Below, in pieces: positions 12,140 to 23,221 of a stretch of 64,000 nucleotides of DNA. The DNA is from Sarocladium kiliense (taxonomy: Eukaryota; Ascomycota; Sordariomycetes; Hypocreales; Sarocladiaceae), in the NCBI GenBank assembly GCA_030734395.1, contig JAUZTG010000029.1, positions 3,596,001 through 3,660,000 of the forward strand, in the 5' to 3' direction. Under the pieces are notes generated by a model. The model had not been told where the DNA came from, ran no database searches, and worked only from the letters and a program-made list of their open reading frames with translations. Both the position numbers and the translations under genes were made by a program. Within the stretch, counting starts at the first letter, position 1. Each line of letters begins with the position of its first letter.

Positions 12140-12785
12140 TAGCTCTTGCTGGCGAAGGTCTTGCTGGCAAGGGGGCCGAAAACAAGATGGTTCCTGCTGA
12201 CAGAGGTCCTGCTGCCAGATGTCCTGCTGCTAGATGTCCTGCTGCTAGATGTCCTGCTGGCAGGGGGGCTGAAAATAGATGGTTCCTGCTGACGGTTCCT
12301 GGTGCTAGAGGTCCTGGTGCCAGACGTCCTGGTGCCAGATATCCTGGTGGCAGGGGGGCCGAAAAGGATGGTTCCTGGTGCCAGACATCCTGGTGCTAGA
12401 GGTCCTGGTGCCAGATGTTCTGGTGGCAGAGGTCCTGGTGGCAGGGGAGGCCGAAAAGGATGGTTCCTGGTGCCAGACATCCTGGTGCCAGACATCCTGG
12501 TGCCAGATGTTCTGGTGGCAGAGGTCCTGGTGGCAGGGGAGGCCGAAAAGGATGGTTCCTGGTGCCAGACATCCTGGTGCCAGACATCCTGGTGCCAGAT
12601 GTCCTGCTGCCAGATGTCCTGCTGCTAGATGTCCTGCTGGCAGGGGGGCTGAAAATAGATGGTTCCTGCTGACAGAGGTCCTGCTGACAGAGGTCCTGCT
12701 GCCAGATGTCCTGCTGCCAGAGGTCCTGCTTTGCTGGCAAGGGGTCCGAAAGCGGATGGTTCTTGCCAGCAAGACCTTTGGTACA
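12140..12785. repeat. 15-bp minisatellite with ~91-bp higher-order period
   Basis: The basic unit is about CCTGGTGCCAGACAT (15 bp; also a GCTGCCAGATGT variant). A punctuating block (GGGGGG/GGGGAGG, then C(C/T)GAAAA, then ATGGTTCCTG) recurs at about 12178, 12271, 12361, 12453, 12544 and 12651. That is mostly every 90-92 bp, with one spacing of 107. The GAAAAGGATGGTTCC form is grouped at 12361-12544 and the GAAAATAGATGGTTCC form flanks it. This pattern suggests local amplification or gene conversion. Open frames cross the array on both strands because 15 is a multiple of 3; I do not treat them as genes. Confidence 0.85.
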
Positions 12786-13519
12786 GTACGGTGGACGGGG
12801 CTGCTCGGAATCGCAGGCCCGTTCTGAGGGTTCTGAACAAACATGGTCAAGTGGTCTAACAAGTGGTGGGCTTGGAAGCGCCTGCGATCGCCTGTGGATC
12901 TGGCCGGGCTAAAATTAGATATCCCTGCCTATCGAGACCCCCCTGGAGGTTTGGCATTGGCGCCACCATCAAAGGTATCACTAATACAATTCGATGACAT
13001 AACCTTATTTGAAGTCCGACCGTACAGTACCTGAATCAACAACGACCATGACATTATCATAAGAATGTGCTAAGAACCGCCTTTGCTATATATAGATTGG
13101 ATGCAGCAAATAGCGGAAGTTCTTATTTCTGTCCTCCGCAAAAAGGGTCATTGTTACCTGGGGACAATGGCTGCGCAAAACTTCCAAACTATCTGCATGG
13201 TTGCAACACGACTTTGGCAGCCGCGTCCTTGAAGACTCGCCTCTCGAGGAATGCCAAGCTCCGGTCGCACTGCAGGTCTGTCAAGAATCGCGCAGAGTCA
13301 CTCTGCAAAAGCTCGCTCTTCTGCATCCTGTGGCGTCAGATCCACTGTTGGTTCTTGCTGTCAAACTGACGTCCTCCTTTCGCTTTTCGACCCTTTGCTA
13401 GCAAGACCTTTGCCAGCAAGAACCTTACCAGTGGGAGCCTTACCGGTAAGGCGAATCGCTTTTTGGGCTCTGACCAACCTAATTATAGCATAAATGGTCC
13501 GCAGCATGTACAAGCCGTA

Positions 13520-13780
13520 TGCGTCTCTATATTCTGGTGTCAGGCTGTATCTGCATATACCATATCTGTCTGACCGTACCTGTACAGGCCGTAGTAGTCT
13601 GCGGCTCTGGCCGTATCTGTAGATGCCATACTTGTAAAGCCCTATATGTCTGAGGCTCTAGCCGTATGTGTCTGCGCCATAGATGTCTAGGTGTATTGGT
13701 CCACTGCTCAGGTCGTATTTGCACACTCCATATCCGTCTGGCCGTACCTGTACATGCCACGTATATATAGACTGCCTCTG
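13520..13780. repeat. degenerate short tandem repeat (CCGTATCTGTA-like)
   Basis: Words of the type GCCGTA(T/C)(C/G)TGTA(C/G)A(T/G)GCC and CATA(T/C)CTGTCTG recur at irregular 15-60 bp spacing. The array is strongly diverged and has no coding character. Confidence 0.55.
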
Positions 13781-14094
13781 ATGTCGCCCTGTGCCTAGCC
13801 CTACTAATATGCTGTTATACGGAAAAAACTCTCCCCTGTAAACATTCCCCCCCTATTGGTGCTGTTAGTAGCAGTTAGTGGGGGGAAGGCTTTTAGGCAA
13901 GTTCACCACACATCTTGCCGGGGGGTCCTACCGCCACCTTAACAGCGCAATGGAAGAACTTTTGGAGAGTTTCATATTCCATTGCAAAGATGCCCCCGAC
14001 GGCAGGATCACGCGTTTTCCAACTGGAAACCCGTGAAGATACAGCTCTGCTGTCTCTGAGAGCCGGGGGGAGCTCAGGGACGCGATTATCCTTC

Positions 14095-14835
14095 TTCCAA
14101 CGACGCGCCGACGCGCCGAAACCGACCACCGAGCCTCACGAAACACCAACACACAGTCACAGTACAGTGAAAGAAGTCGTGCCCCTTCCATGTACGCCAA
14201 AATGATGGAGAATGGACGTGGTTCCCCCATTGTTCCTGCCAGACAAGAGTTTACGGCATCGGAGCTCGAGGATTACGCGACCGAGGCACACGGTACAAAG
14301 AAGAAGATCGCCAGAACGATATCGAACACGCCAGACAACAGGATCGAACACAACGCGAGACAATGTTATCTTCACTTAACGACGCGCCGTTGCGCCAAAA
14401 GTAGTGACTTCTAAACCTCACGAAACACCAAAACATCACAGAACAGTATGGTAAAGGGGGTTGCGTCCCTTTCAAGTACGCCCCAGGATGGAAAATGGAC
14501 CTGGCTGCCCCATTGTTCCTGCCCGACAATAGTTTACGGTACAGAATATCGAGGAATACGCGACAGCGATGCGGAGTAGAGGGAACAGGCGACCAATCTC
14601 CATCAACGTAACGACGTGACAGCATCAACTCTTCAACCTCCCGAAACACACAATATCACAGCCCCAGGACGGCAGTGGAAGTCATGCCCCCTTTGCCAGT
14701 CCGCCCACGATGGAGAACAGACTTGATCACTTTGTCTCCTGCCCGACCACAGTTTACGGTTAGAAGGTTGACGACACTGCGCGACGACCGAGATGGATAG
14801 GACAACACATCGAACAAATATTGTCACAAACTTCA
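14095..14835. repeat. three degenerate 220-283-bp direct repeats
   Basis: Three copies share the same order of words: CCTCACGAAACACCAA (14134, 14416; variant at 14638), a CAGTACAGT-like word, CCCCTTCCA(A/T)GTACGCC, GATGGA(G/A)AATGGAC, CCCATTGTTCCTGCC, then GTTTACGG (14249, 14532, 14752), and a GAGGA(T/A)TACGCGAC-like end. Spacing is 283 bp and then 220 bp, so the third copy has lost sequence. I do not recognise the parent element. Confidence 0.7.
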
Positions 14836-16211
14836 CTTCTCAACATCACAATTGAACGAGTCTACACAACACCAGTAACAACACCACACACAGCTCAGAA
14901 CACACCTCTTATGACACTTCACATACTGCAACATGCACAGCTAGCCTATACCTTAGCACACTATCGCCGCAAAAAGACGCCCTTGCGACGTGTCCGGTTG
15001 CTGATAGTGTCTAGGGTGTCATGAGCAGGCACCGCCCCCAGAAATCAACGAGCATGCCCCGTGCACTTCAAGTACTTCCATCAAAGAACATCTGCACTTC
15101 ATGCAGCGCACCCAAGACAAGCAACTATCGCTTAGGGCAGCAGGCGCTAGGCGGCCCGGCGATAGAAGTACAGACAAATGGAACGATTGCAGGATGGATC
15201 CTACGGATCGGGACCTTCGGTCACATCCACGACAAGACAAAACATCAGCGCAGACGAGTGTTTACTGTCAAACAGAAGCAAAGGACGGCTGGGAATGGCC
15301 TGACAAGTCAGAGACACAGAATAATTATGATAGCTATAGATATAAACCAGGAAGAGGCTGCCTACCAGAGGCAGGCAGGAAGACGATACTCGATAGTTAA
15401 ATAGCCTATTGCCAGCAGGATGTTTCATGGTGGGGTGGAAGTCAGACCTGAGAGCCGACGGTGGGCGGCCTTGACCTTGTATTTATAGTTGTACCGCTGC
15501 ATAGCTACTGGTAAAAGTGGCTGGGACAGTCTATGAATTAATCAATCAATCAATTATGCTGATATACAATGTACGCCGGTGCGAGGAGCTTATATGCGAG
15601 TAGACCAAACCCGGTGTACAAGCTGCATCGAACACACTGCCACGAGGCCGCAGCGAGGCAGCCTCGAAAGAGCGGTCGGGATGGACTCGGGAAGACGTGC
15701 GGGTGGAAGTGATCCCAACACACTTCCTAGGGATTCAGGAGGAACTAGAAAGACTATAGAGATAGAGTCAGAGTCTCAGACGCTTTTTAATCCGTGGCTC
15801 GAATCCAGCACGGCAGTCGTGCAGCACTGCGTTGGTTGACCCCGCGCCAGTACGAACGGGCTCTGAGCAGCAAGCAAGAAGGGTGGCTTTAATTTGTGGC
15901 TTGAAGTGGCTTAGAAACAGGAGATCAGCCCCTGGCAGGCCCTCGAGCAGGAGGTGGCCGAGGAGTGTGGCTTGATGTGGCTGATCCGAGCAGGGCATCG
16001 TTCCTCAAGGTTCTCTTTGGCAAGCTGCTTGCTGCTTGCGTCTCCTGTATTGTATAAGGGCAGTCCACTGGTAAAGTCACAACCAGCCCCAACGCCGCCT
16101 GTGGCGCAAGGGAAACATCCATGTCCTCAAAATAGCACGGGAATGCTCAATGGTGGGGTCACCGAGCCTCTTGTGAGGAACATCCAAAACTGGCTTTACC
16201 TTGCAGGTTAC

Positions 16212-16400
16212 GCCGGCAAATGCTGGTCTGCTTTGCCCACGGGTCCAGCCTGCTTTACCCAGAGTCCTCCTATACCCACGAGTCCCGCCCGCTATACCCA
16301 CGAGTCTTCAGCCTGCTTTACCTAACGTCTTGCTTTACCCAGGATCCTGCTTTGCCCAGGGTCTTGCTTTACCCACTGGCCCTGCTTGCTTTGCCCATTC
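16212..16400. repeat. minisatellite (TTTACCCA-rich)
   Basis: About a dozen diverged units of the type CTGCTTTACCCAGAGTCCTG, with CTATACCCACGAGTC and TTGCTTTGCCCA variants, run head to tail. Units are roughly 15-20 bp. No coding evidence. Confidence 0.7.
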
Positions 16401-17293
16401 TATAATTATCATTTCGCAAGCATCTTACAGTACCGGTAGGGGGACTTAAAGCGGAATCACCTTGGTGCTAAGGTTCCTACTGGCGAATATCTTGCTGGCA
16501 AAGGGGCTTAAAGCGGTCGACTACAGCTTTACAGGACGCTGATTGTGATAATAACCCAGATAAAAACGGTGCTGCGACAACTTGTATCAATATAGGTGAA
16601 AAGTTGCTCAGCATGGCCAAGCGTTAATAGACCCGTTGACGGCAATAAAGAGATCGAGTATTTAACGATCCTCCTGCCCCATAATCCTAGCCCCCGACCC
16701 TTGAGTTTTCATTCTCTTTCCTTTCAATAGAGTGCTGGACCAGCTAACACACACAGCCTCGAGACGTGTGGGTCAGTATATGATAAGATAGCACATGATA
16801 AGGCAGCATATGATAAGGAGTACGTCGTGTGCTGACATACGCAAGGATTGTGAGCCCCAGATCTGGGACCACAATGACCTTTGGGTCGGAAATGAGGACA
16901 TCCGATCTTTTTTTAGCATTGACAATTTGCCTTGAGGAACGAAGTTCTGAAAGGTTCTTTCTTCCGCGCCCTCAGCCACACCACCTCCAACGCCACAATT
17001 TCTGCGCCACGTTTCTGCGCCACAACGCAAGGCCACAGTCGATCCGCGAGCCACAAAAGAGGCGCTATGCCTTGAGGAACGAAAGGCTCCTTCTTCCGTT
17101 AGCTCTCCGAACTCCCGACTTAGAAGCCATCTGTCGGGAAAGGGGTTACTGCGCGAGAGACCGAAGTGTGGACATATCTGCACTTTGGAGGTCATCCGGC
17201 GCTTTTTGCAGCAAATCCACAGTCAGCACGCAGCACTAACGAAGCTACTGTCTCCTTATCAGCCTAATCAACATCATCCTTAGGGTGACGGCG

Positions 17294-17921
17294 TCAAATG
17301 AAGTCGGTACCGGCAGCGGCGTCCTGCAGAGCTATCAAGCTCGGCTCGTCGTCCACCTCAATTTCTAGCTACACGAGCTTGCGACGCGTGCTCTCCACGG
17401 GAAATAGCTTCTCTAGATCATCCACAAAGCCCGTAATCTGCTCTACCAGCTTGTCGAAGTTCTTGCCGTCGTACAGCGCCCATGCTGCCTTCTTCAGCAA
17501 GCCCGTTCGCTTCTGTCTCTGGCGAGCGACAACCCCCAGCCGGCCGTGCGTCCCCGAACCACCGGCTGCACGTCCTTGTCTTCGAAGCACATCAAATCAT
17601 CTTGCCTCGCATCGATCTCCTATCGCTTCGATGACTTCTGTACGGCCTGGAAGAGCAGTTCGATCTCTTCCAGTATGGCTTGGACCTGTCGAGAATCTCT
17701 GTCGTCAGGCGCGTCGGTGGCAAGCGTGGGTCGTCGTTGATCGTGACTGCCTCGCCCCATCTACCCAATCGGATCTTGGCGATGTCGAGTTTTAGTTGGC
17801 AGCGTTCGAAGTCTCGGCTGAAATGGCGGCACAGTTGGATGTACCCGAAGCAGTCGACGCAGTTGTTGAACAAGGCCGCCACGCTCAAAGCGCCGGTCAC
17901 GGTGCCAAAAAATTCAGCCAT
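17294..17921 (-). pseudogene. HeLo-domain cell-death effector pseudogene
   Basis: From ATG 17921 the minus strand reads MAEFFGTVTGALSVAALFNN, then a CVDCFGYIQL...F.RCQLKLDIAKIRLGRWG block, typical of the fungal HeLo (prion-inhibition and propagation) domain of HET-S-like proteins. The rest of the domain is recovered only across lesions: a frame change near 17721, an in-frame TAG at 17620-17622, a second frame change near 17550, and a TAG at 17369-17371. A DDEPSLIALQDAAAG tail then reaches a stop at 17294. Intact HeLo domains form helical bundles that, when triggered by an amyloid tail, disrupt the plasma membrane. Only 233 bp separate its start from the divergently transcribed NACHT-WD40 receptor. 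Confidence 0.85.
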
Positions 17922-18154
17922 GCTGTCGTGTGAGGTGAATCGATGCGGGTTACTCCTCACCGACGGGAGCATTTTGGTGCACGCCGCGCCACGTGAGGAG
18001 ATGGCACGGCTGATCAAAAAAGGCTTCTCAGTGGTTCACCTAAGCGCCGTCCGCAGTCAACGTCCGGCCTACTTTGACCTCGGGCGCAAATGCCCAGCCT
18101 GATCCTGAACAACCTCAACATGGCGACGAACAACGACGATACGCGGCAGAAATA

Positions 18155-21100
18155 ATGAATTCCATTGGGCATGCGACCGTTGGGGGCGACGGCAAACTCC
18201 AGGTGGGGAATACCTACATCAACAACTACAACGAACCGAACCGCAATCGATGCATGGCCGACCTACGATTGACCGACCCCCGCGACGACAAGACGCGCAT
18301 CGAGCAGACAAAGGGTGGCCTTCTCAAGGACTCGTACAAATGGGTTCTAGATCACGAGGACTTTCGGCGATGGCGTAACGACGAACAGAGCCGACTCCTC
18401 TGGATCAAGGGCGATCCCGGCAAGGGCAAGACCATGTTGCTCTGCGGCGTTATCAATGAGCTAGAGAATGACTCCGCGAATCGAGTGTCCTACTTCTTCT
18501 GCCAGGGCACTGACTCGCGCATCAACAACGCAACGGCCGTGCTACGTGGGCTCATTTACTTACTCGTCAAGGAGCAGGAGTTGCTCATCTCCTATGTGCA
18601 GACGAAGTATAATGACGCGGGCAATCGGTTATTCGAGGATGTAAATGCCTGGGTGGCTTTGTCCGAAATCTTTGCAAACATTCTGCAAGATCCGAACTTG
18701 AAAAGCACCTTCTTGATCATCGACGCGCTCGACGAATGCGTTACGGAACTGCCACAACTTCTCGACTTCATTATCAAGCAATCATCTGAATGTCCTCGTG
18801 TCAAGTGGATCGTCTCCAGTCGCAACTGGCCCAACATCGAGGAACAGCTGGAAACAGCAGGACAGAAAATAAGGATGTGTCTGGAGCTAAACGAAAAGTC
18901 CATCTCCGCTGCTGTCAGCATATACATCAGGCACAAGGTGGATCAATTGGGGCGGCTGAAGAAATATGACCGCAAAATACGCGATGCTGTTCAACACCAC
19001 TTATCTTCAAATGCCAACAACACATTCCTCTGGGTGGCCTTGGCCTGTCAAAATCTTAAGGAGATCCCGCGATGGAATACTCTTGCTAAGCTAAAGGTGT
19101 TTCCTCCTGGACTTGATTCTCTTTACGAGCGAATGATGGAGCAGATTCGCAGTTCGGAGAGTTCTGACCTGTGCATAGGCATACTTGCCCTCCTAACAAT
19201 TGTCTATCGACCCATTTCCCTACACGAACTCACGTCCTTCGTCGACATACTGGAGGACATTTCCGATGACCTTGACTCTTTGGCGGAGATCATCGGGCTT
19301 TGCGGATCGTTCCTGACTCTTCGCGACTGTACCATCTACTTCGTCCATCAGTCGGCAAAGGACTTTTTACTCACAAAGGCATCCAGCGAAATCTGTTCTT
19401 CTGGGATAGACCACTTTGCCGTCTTCTCTAGGTCACTTCTGGTAATGTCCAGGTCACTGGGGCGCGATATGTACGACTTACACCATCCCGGCACCTCTAT
19501 CGACGACATCCGCCAGCCTGAGCCGGACCCATTAGCCCCAGCACGATACTCGTGCATCTACTGGGTTGATCATCTAAGCGATGCAATCTCGCATAGGACT
19601 TCCATGCCCATGAATGACCTCCGAAAAGACGGCATAGTCCACCAATTTCTCTACAAAAAGTATCTCTACTGGCTGGAGGCGCTCAGCCTTCTCCGAGGCA
19701 TGCCGAAAGGAGTGGTTGCGATGACGAAGCTTGAGGTGTTGCTAGTAGGCGAATTGACTTTATCATTGGGTGAATTCGAAGTACTAATAGAAATTTCCAC
19801 TAGGAAAGGTCCGATAGCCTCTACTTGTTCGACCTGGTTCGAGATGCACGGCGATTTATCTTATCGCACGGACGTGCAATAGGGAACGCGCCTCTTCAGG
19901 CATATGTGTCGGCGCTTATATTTAGCCCTAGGCGGAGCACAACGAGGATACTATTCGAAGGGGAAGAGCCAACCTGGATTATAGCTAAGCCGGCTATAGC
20001 TGAGGATTGGAATGCCTGTCTGGCGACACTCGAGGGCCATAGCGAATCGGTTTACTCAGTCGCCTTCTCGCCCGATGGCCAGTGCCTTGCATCGGCGTCA
20101 TCCGACAGGACTGTTAAGATATGGGATGCTACAACGGGCCACTGCCAGGCGACGCTCAAGGGCTATAGCGATTCGGTTTGGTCGGTGGCCTTCTCGCCCG
20201 ATGGCCAGCGCCTCGCATCTGCATCCGATGATGAGCCCGTTAAGATCTGGGATGCCACGACGGGCGACTGCGAGGTAAGGCTTAAGGGCCATAGCGATCG
20301 TGTTCTCTCGGTGGTCTTCTCGCCCTGTAATCAGCGCCTTGCATCGGCGTCATTCGATATGACCGTTAAGATCTGGGATACCACGACGGGCCACTGCAAG
20401 GCAACGCTTGAGGGCCATGACGATAGGGTTTGCTCAGTGGCCTTCTCGTCCGATGGCCAGCGCCTCGCATCTGCGTCCGACGATAAGACTGTCAAGATCT
20501 GGGATACCAGGACTAGCCACTGCCAGGCGACTCTCGAGGGCCATTACAATAGTGTTTGCTCGGTGGCCTTCTCGTCCGATAACCAGTACCTCGCATCGGC
20601 GTCAGACGACGGGATCGTTAAGATCTGGGATGCCACGACGGGCCGCTGCGAGGCAACGCTCGAGGACCATATCGATTCAGTTCGCTCAGTCGCCTTCTCG
20701 CCCGATGGCCATCGGCTTGCCTCAGCATCCGATGATAAGACTGTCAAGATCTGGGATGCCACGACTGGCCGCTGCCAGGCAACGCTCGAGGGCCATGGCG
20801 ATTGGGTTCACTCAGTCGTCTTCTCGCCTGATGGCCAGCGCCTTGCATCGGCATCCGAAGATGGGACTGTTAAGATCTGGGATGCCACGACTAGCCACTG
20901 TGAGGCAATGCTTGAGAGCCATAGCCATTTTATGGTTGGCTCCGTCGGGTTCTCGCCCAATGGCCAGCGCGAGGCAACGCTCGAGGGCCATAGCTATTGG
21001 GTTGACTCGGTCGCCTTCTCGCCGAATGGCTATCGGCTCGCATCAGCATCCGAAGATGGGACTATTAAGATCTGGGATGCCACGATTGGCCACTGCGAGG

Positions 21101-21963
21101 CAACGCTCGAGGGCCATGGCCATTTTATGACTGGCTCCGTCGCGTTCTCGCCTGATAGCCATCGGCTTGCCTCGGCATCCGACGATGGGACCGTCAAGAT
21201 CTGGAATGTCACGACGGGGCACTGCGAGGCAACGCTCGAGGGCCATAACGATTGGGTTCGCTCGGTAATCTTCTCGCCCTGTAATCAGCGCCTCGCGTCA
21301 GCGTCATTTGATAGAACCGTTAAGATCTGGGATGCAATAACGGGCGATTGTGATGTAACGCTCGAGGGCCATATCGATTCAGTTCACTCTATTGCCTTCT
21401 CGCCTAATGGCCAGCGTCTCGCATCGGTGTCAGCAAATGGGACCGTCAAGATCTGGGATGCCACGACTAGCCACTGCGAGGCAACGCTCGAGGGCCATAG
21501 TGATTATATTCACTCGGCGGCTTTCTCGCCCGATGGCCAGCGTTTTCCATTGTTGTCGTACGACACTATCAAGATCTGGGATGCCTTAACCGGCCATTGC
21601 CAGCCGACGATCCAGGGCCATGGAGGTTGGCATGAGTCGATTGCATTCTCGCCCGATGGCCAGCGTCTTGCATTGGCGTCCGACGATGGGACCGTCAAGA
21701 TCTGGGATGTCACGACTGGTCACTGCAAGGTGACGACATCCGCTGCACTGTCCGCATCCGGTCCTCTGCATCACCCATGTCAACATCAAGGCTATGGCAT
21801 CAGCGCCGATCGCGTATGGATCACGTATCATGGTCGGAACCTGCTCTGGCTCCCGTCAGAGTATCGTCCACAGAGGTCAGCGATCGCTGCATCAAGTGTC
21901 GCCCTCAGCTGTAGCTTGGGACAGGTCTTGCTGTTCCGGTTCTCGGAGACCGTTGCTCGTTAG
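18155..21963 (+). CDS. NACHT-WD40 receptor (NWD2/HET-E type) with N-terminal amyloid-like motif
   Basis: Two exons (18155-19744, 19804-21963; 59-bp intron with TACTAAT branch site) give 1249 aa. The first in-frame ATG after an upstream stop opens directly on a motif, residues 2-21 reading NSIGHATVGG then DGKLQVGNTY, which has the spacing of HET-s-related amyloid motifs (HRAM). A linker and DPRDDKTRIE lead to the NACHT domain: Walker A GDPGKGKT at about 86-93 and Walker B FLIIDALDEC at about 186-195. A helical arm follows, then about 14 WD40 repeats from about residue 604, then a 76-aa tail. In this family the repeats sense a ligand, the NACHT oligomerises, and the N-terminal motif templates folding of a partner effector. 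The neighbouring HeLo gene would be that partner, but it is broken. Confidence 0.88.
20023..21732 (+). repeat. 126-bp WD40-encoding repeat array
   Basis: There are fourteen units of 42 codons (ATLEGH...SVAFSPDGQRLASAS..D.TVKIWDATTGHCE). Thirteen are full length. One, about 20902-20970, is cut after FSPNGQRE and fuses directly to the next ATLEGH. The cut unit and one later unit carry an extra codon (HFM(V/T)GSV). Units are far more alike than ordinary WD40 blades, and differences concentrate at a few positions after GH and after ASAS. This is the pattern of the high-internal-conservation repeats of HET-D/E-type genes, which change number by unequal crossing-over. Confidence 0.9.
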
Positions 21964-23221
21964 AGTGGTGTCTTACTCTGTTGTTATGTATACTTCTCAG
22001 GCGATAGTATGTCTTCCATATCGATTGGTCTTTCCCTTACTACTCTCGTTGAATTCCAACCGCTGACACCGTGAGCTAGCTTCATTCATACGAAATGACA
22101 AGGGGATCGTTGGGGCGTGAGTCGGCTCAGCTTCGTTATGGTTTCGTCTCGGTCGCGAACATCGTGTGCTACAGAGCAAAGAACATCGCAATATATGGCG
22201 CCGCTGGATCCCACTGCTAATGCCGGACCAGATCATTCCTAGCAACGCCAGTGAAACTTTTTCCGCTGATCGGCCACGCCCATCTCCAGTCTTGTCGGTT
22301 CGACTGGTTGGCTGCCTCTCCTCCATCTGCTGTCCCTTCCACGTCCCATTGCGAGCGTCGCAAATACCGCCGAAATATCTGATCATGCCTCCATCGCCAG
22401 CAGCGGTCGTCGTGACGAACTTGGCGACTTTGCTACGGTCGCCGTCGCCTCTCTTGATGCATGACGGACTAATTGTGGCTGAAGCCGGAGCTATGGATGG
22501 CTTGCCGAGGGGGAGGATTTTCGGGAATTGTTGATGAGCATTTACCTACTGGAATTGTCACGCCGCTGCCCGACGTTGTCACTTGCCTCAAGCCAGCGAG
22601 GAGGGACGATTGGTTGTAGGAGCGTCTGATGGAAGCGCCGTGGCGCATCTTAGCCCCTTATTAACTTTCGCTACCTCATGCACGAAAAAGAAAGCACACT
22701 GCTGCTGTCTGATGGAGCCCAATCACCCACTCGACTTCGCGGTGTCTGTGCATCATTCTTCCTTCCATCTGCTTTCTTTAGCGATATCCGATCCCTCTCC
22801 CAAAGGAAGACAGCCTTTTGATACTGTTCGGATGAATTAAGATCATTGCACTAGACCAAGAAACCCCCGCTACCAAACAGATTCGACCATCTTTCCCGTT
22901 GGCGCACTCTCTCCCCGTCATTAGGCAATCATCGCTGAAAGGTTACGCCATACGCTGAAAGCGATCGGCCATTCTGCCCTCTCCATCCAACACGCTCAAG
23001 TATTGTCGTTAGCCATTTTCCCCCCTTGAGAACTGCGGAACTTCGTTCGAGCAAGGTGTGAGCTTCGCCATCAACCAACACAGACCAAACCCTCTTTGGC
23101 GGCGGGCGGCATAATTCCGCTCTGGCATTGCCACCCCACTCTAACGCTACTATTATTATTACATCCACAAGCTGCCCTCCAGAGCCGACAGACGATCCTT
23201 TGGCAGTGTTCTACCATACCA
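21964..23221. other. gene-free stretch
   Basis: I see no gene, RNA or clear repeat. Short open frames occur on both strands without recognisable domains or splice structure. Confidence 0.45.

Larger units (their letters stand above)
11935..17293. other. repeat-rich gene-free tract
   Basis: These 5.4 kb hold no convincing gene. They are occupied by minisatellites and degenerate repeats at 12140-12785, 13520-13780, 14095-14835 and 16212-16400, which are listed separately. Motifs related to the first array (CTTGCTGGCAA / TTGCCAGCAAGAC) recur near 12770, 13400-13450 and 16490-16515, so fragments of it are scattered. Three copies of a (C/G)ATATGATAAG-like word lie at 16775-16822. Confidence 0.6.

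Noticed and set aside
12305..12862. 185-codon minus and 149-codon plus open frames across the minisatellite
   Set aside because: Both are low-complexity translations of a 15-bp repeat, which keeps every frame open. No start context, domain or splice structure.
15780..15850. tRNA-like GGCTCGAATCC box
   Set aside because: No matching A-box or acceptor stem could be folded around it.
20408..21130. 240-codon frame-shifted open frame within the WD40 array
   Set aside because: Arg/Ser-rich shadow of the 126-bp repeat, which is a multiple of three and so stays open in other frames.
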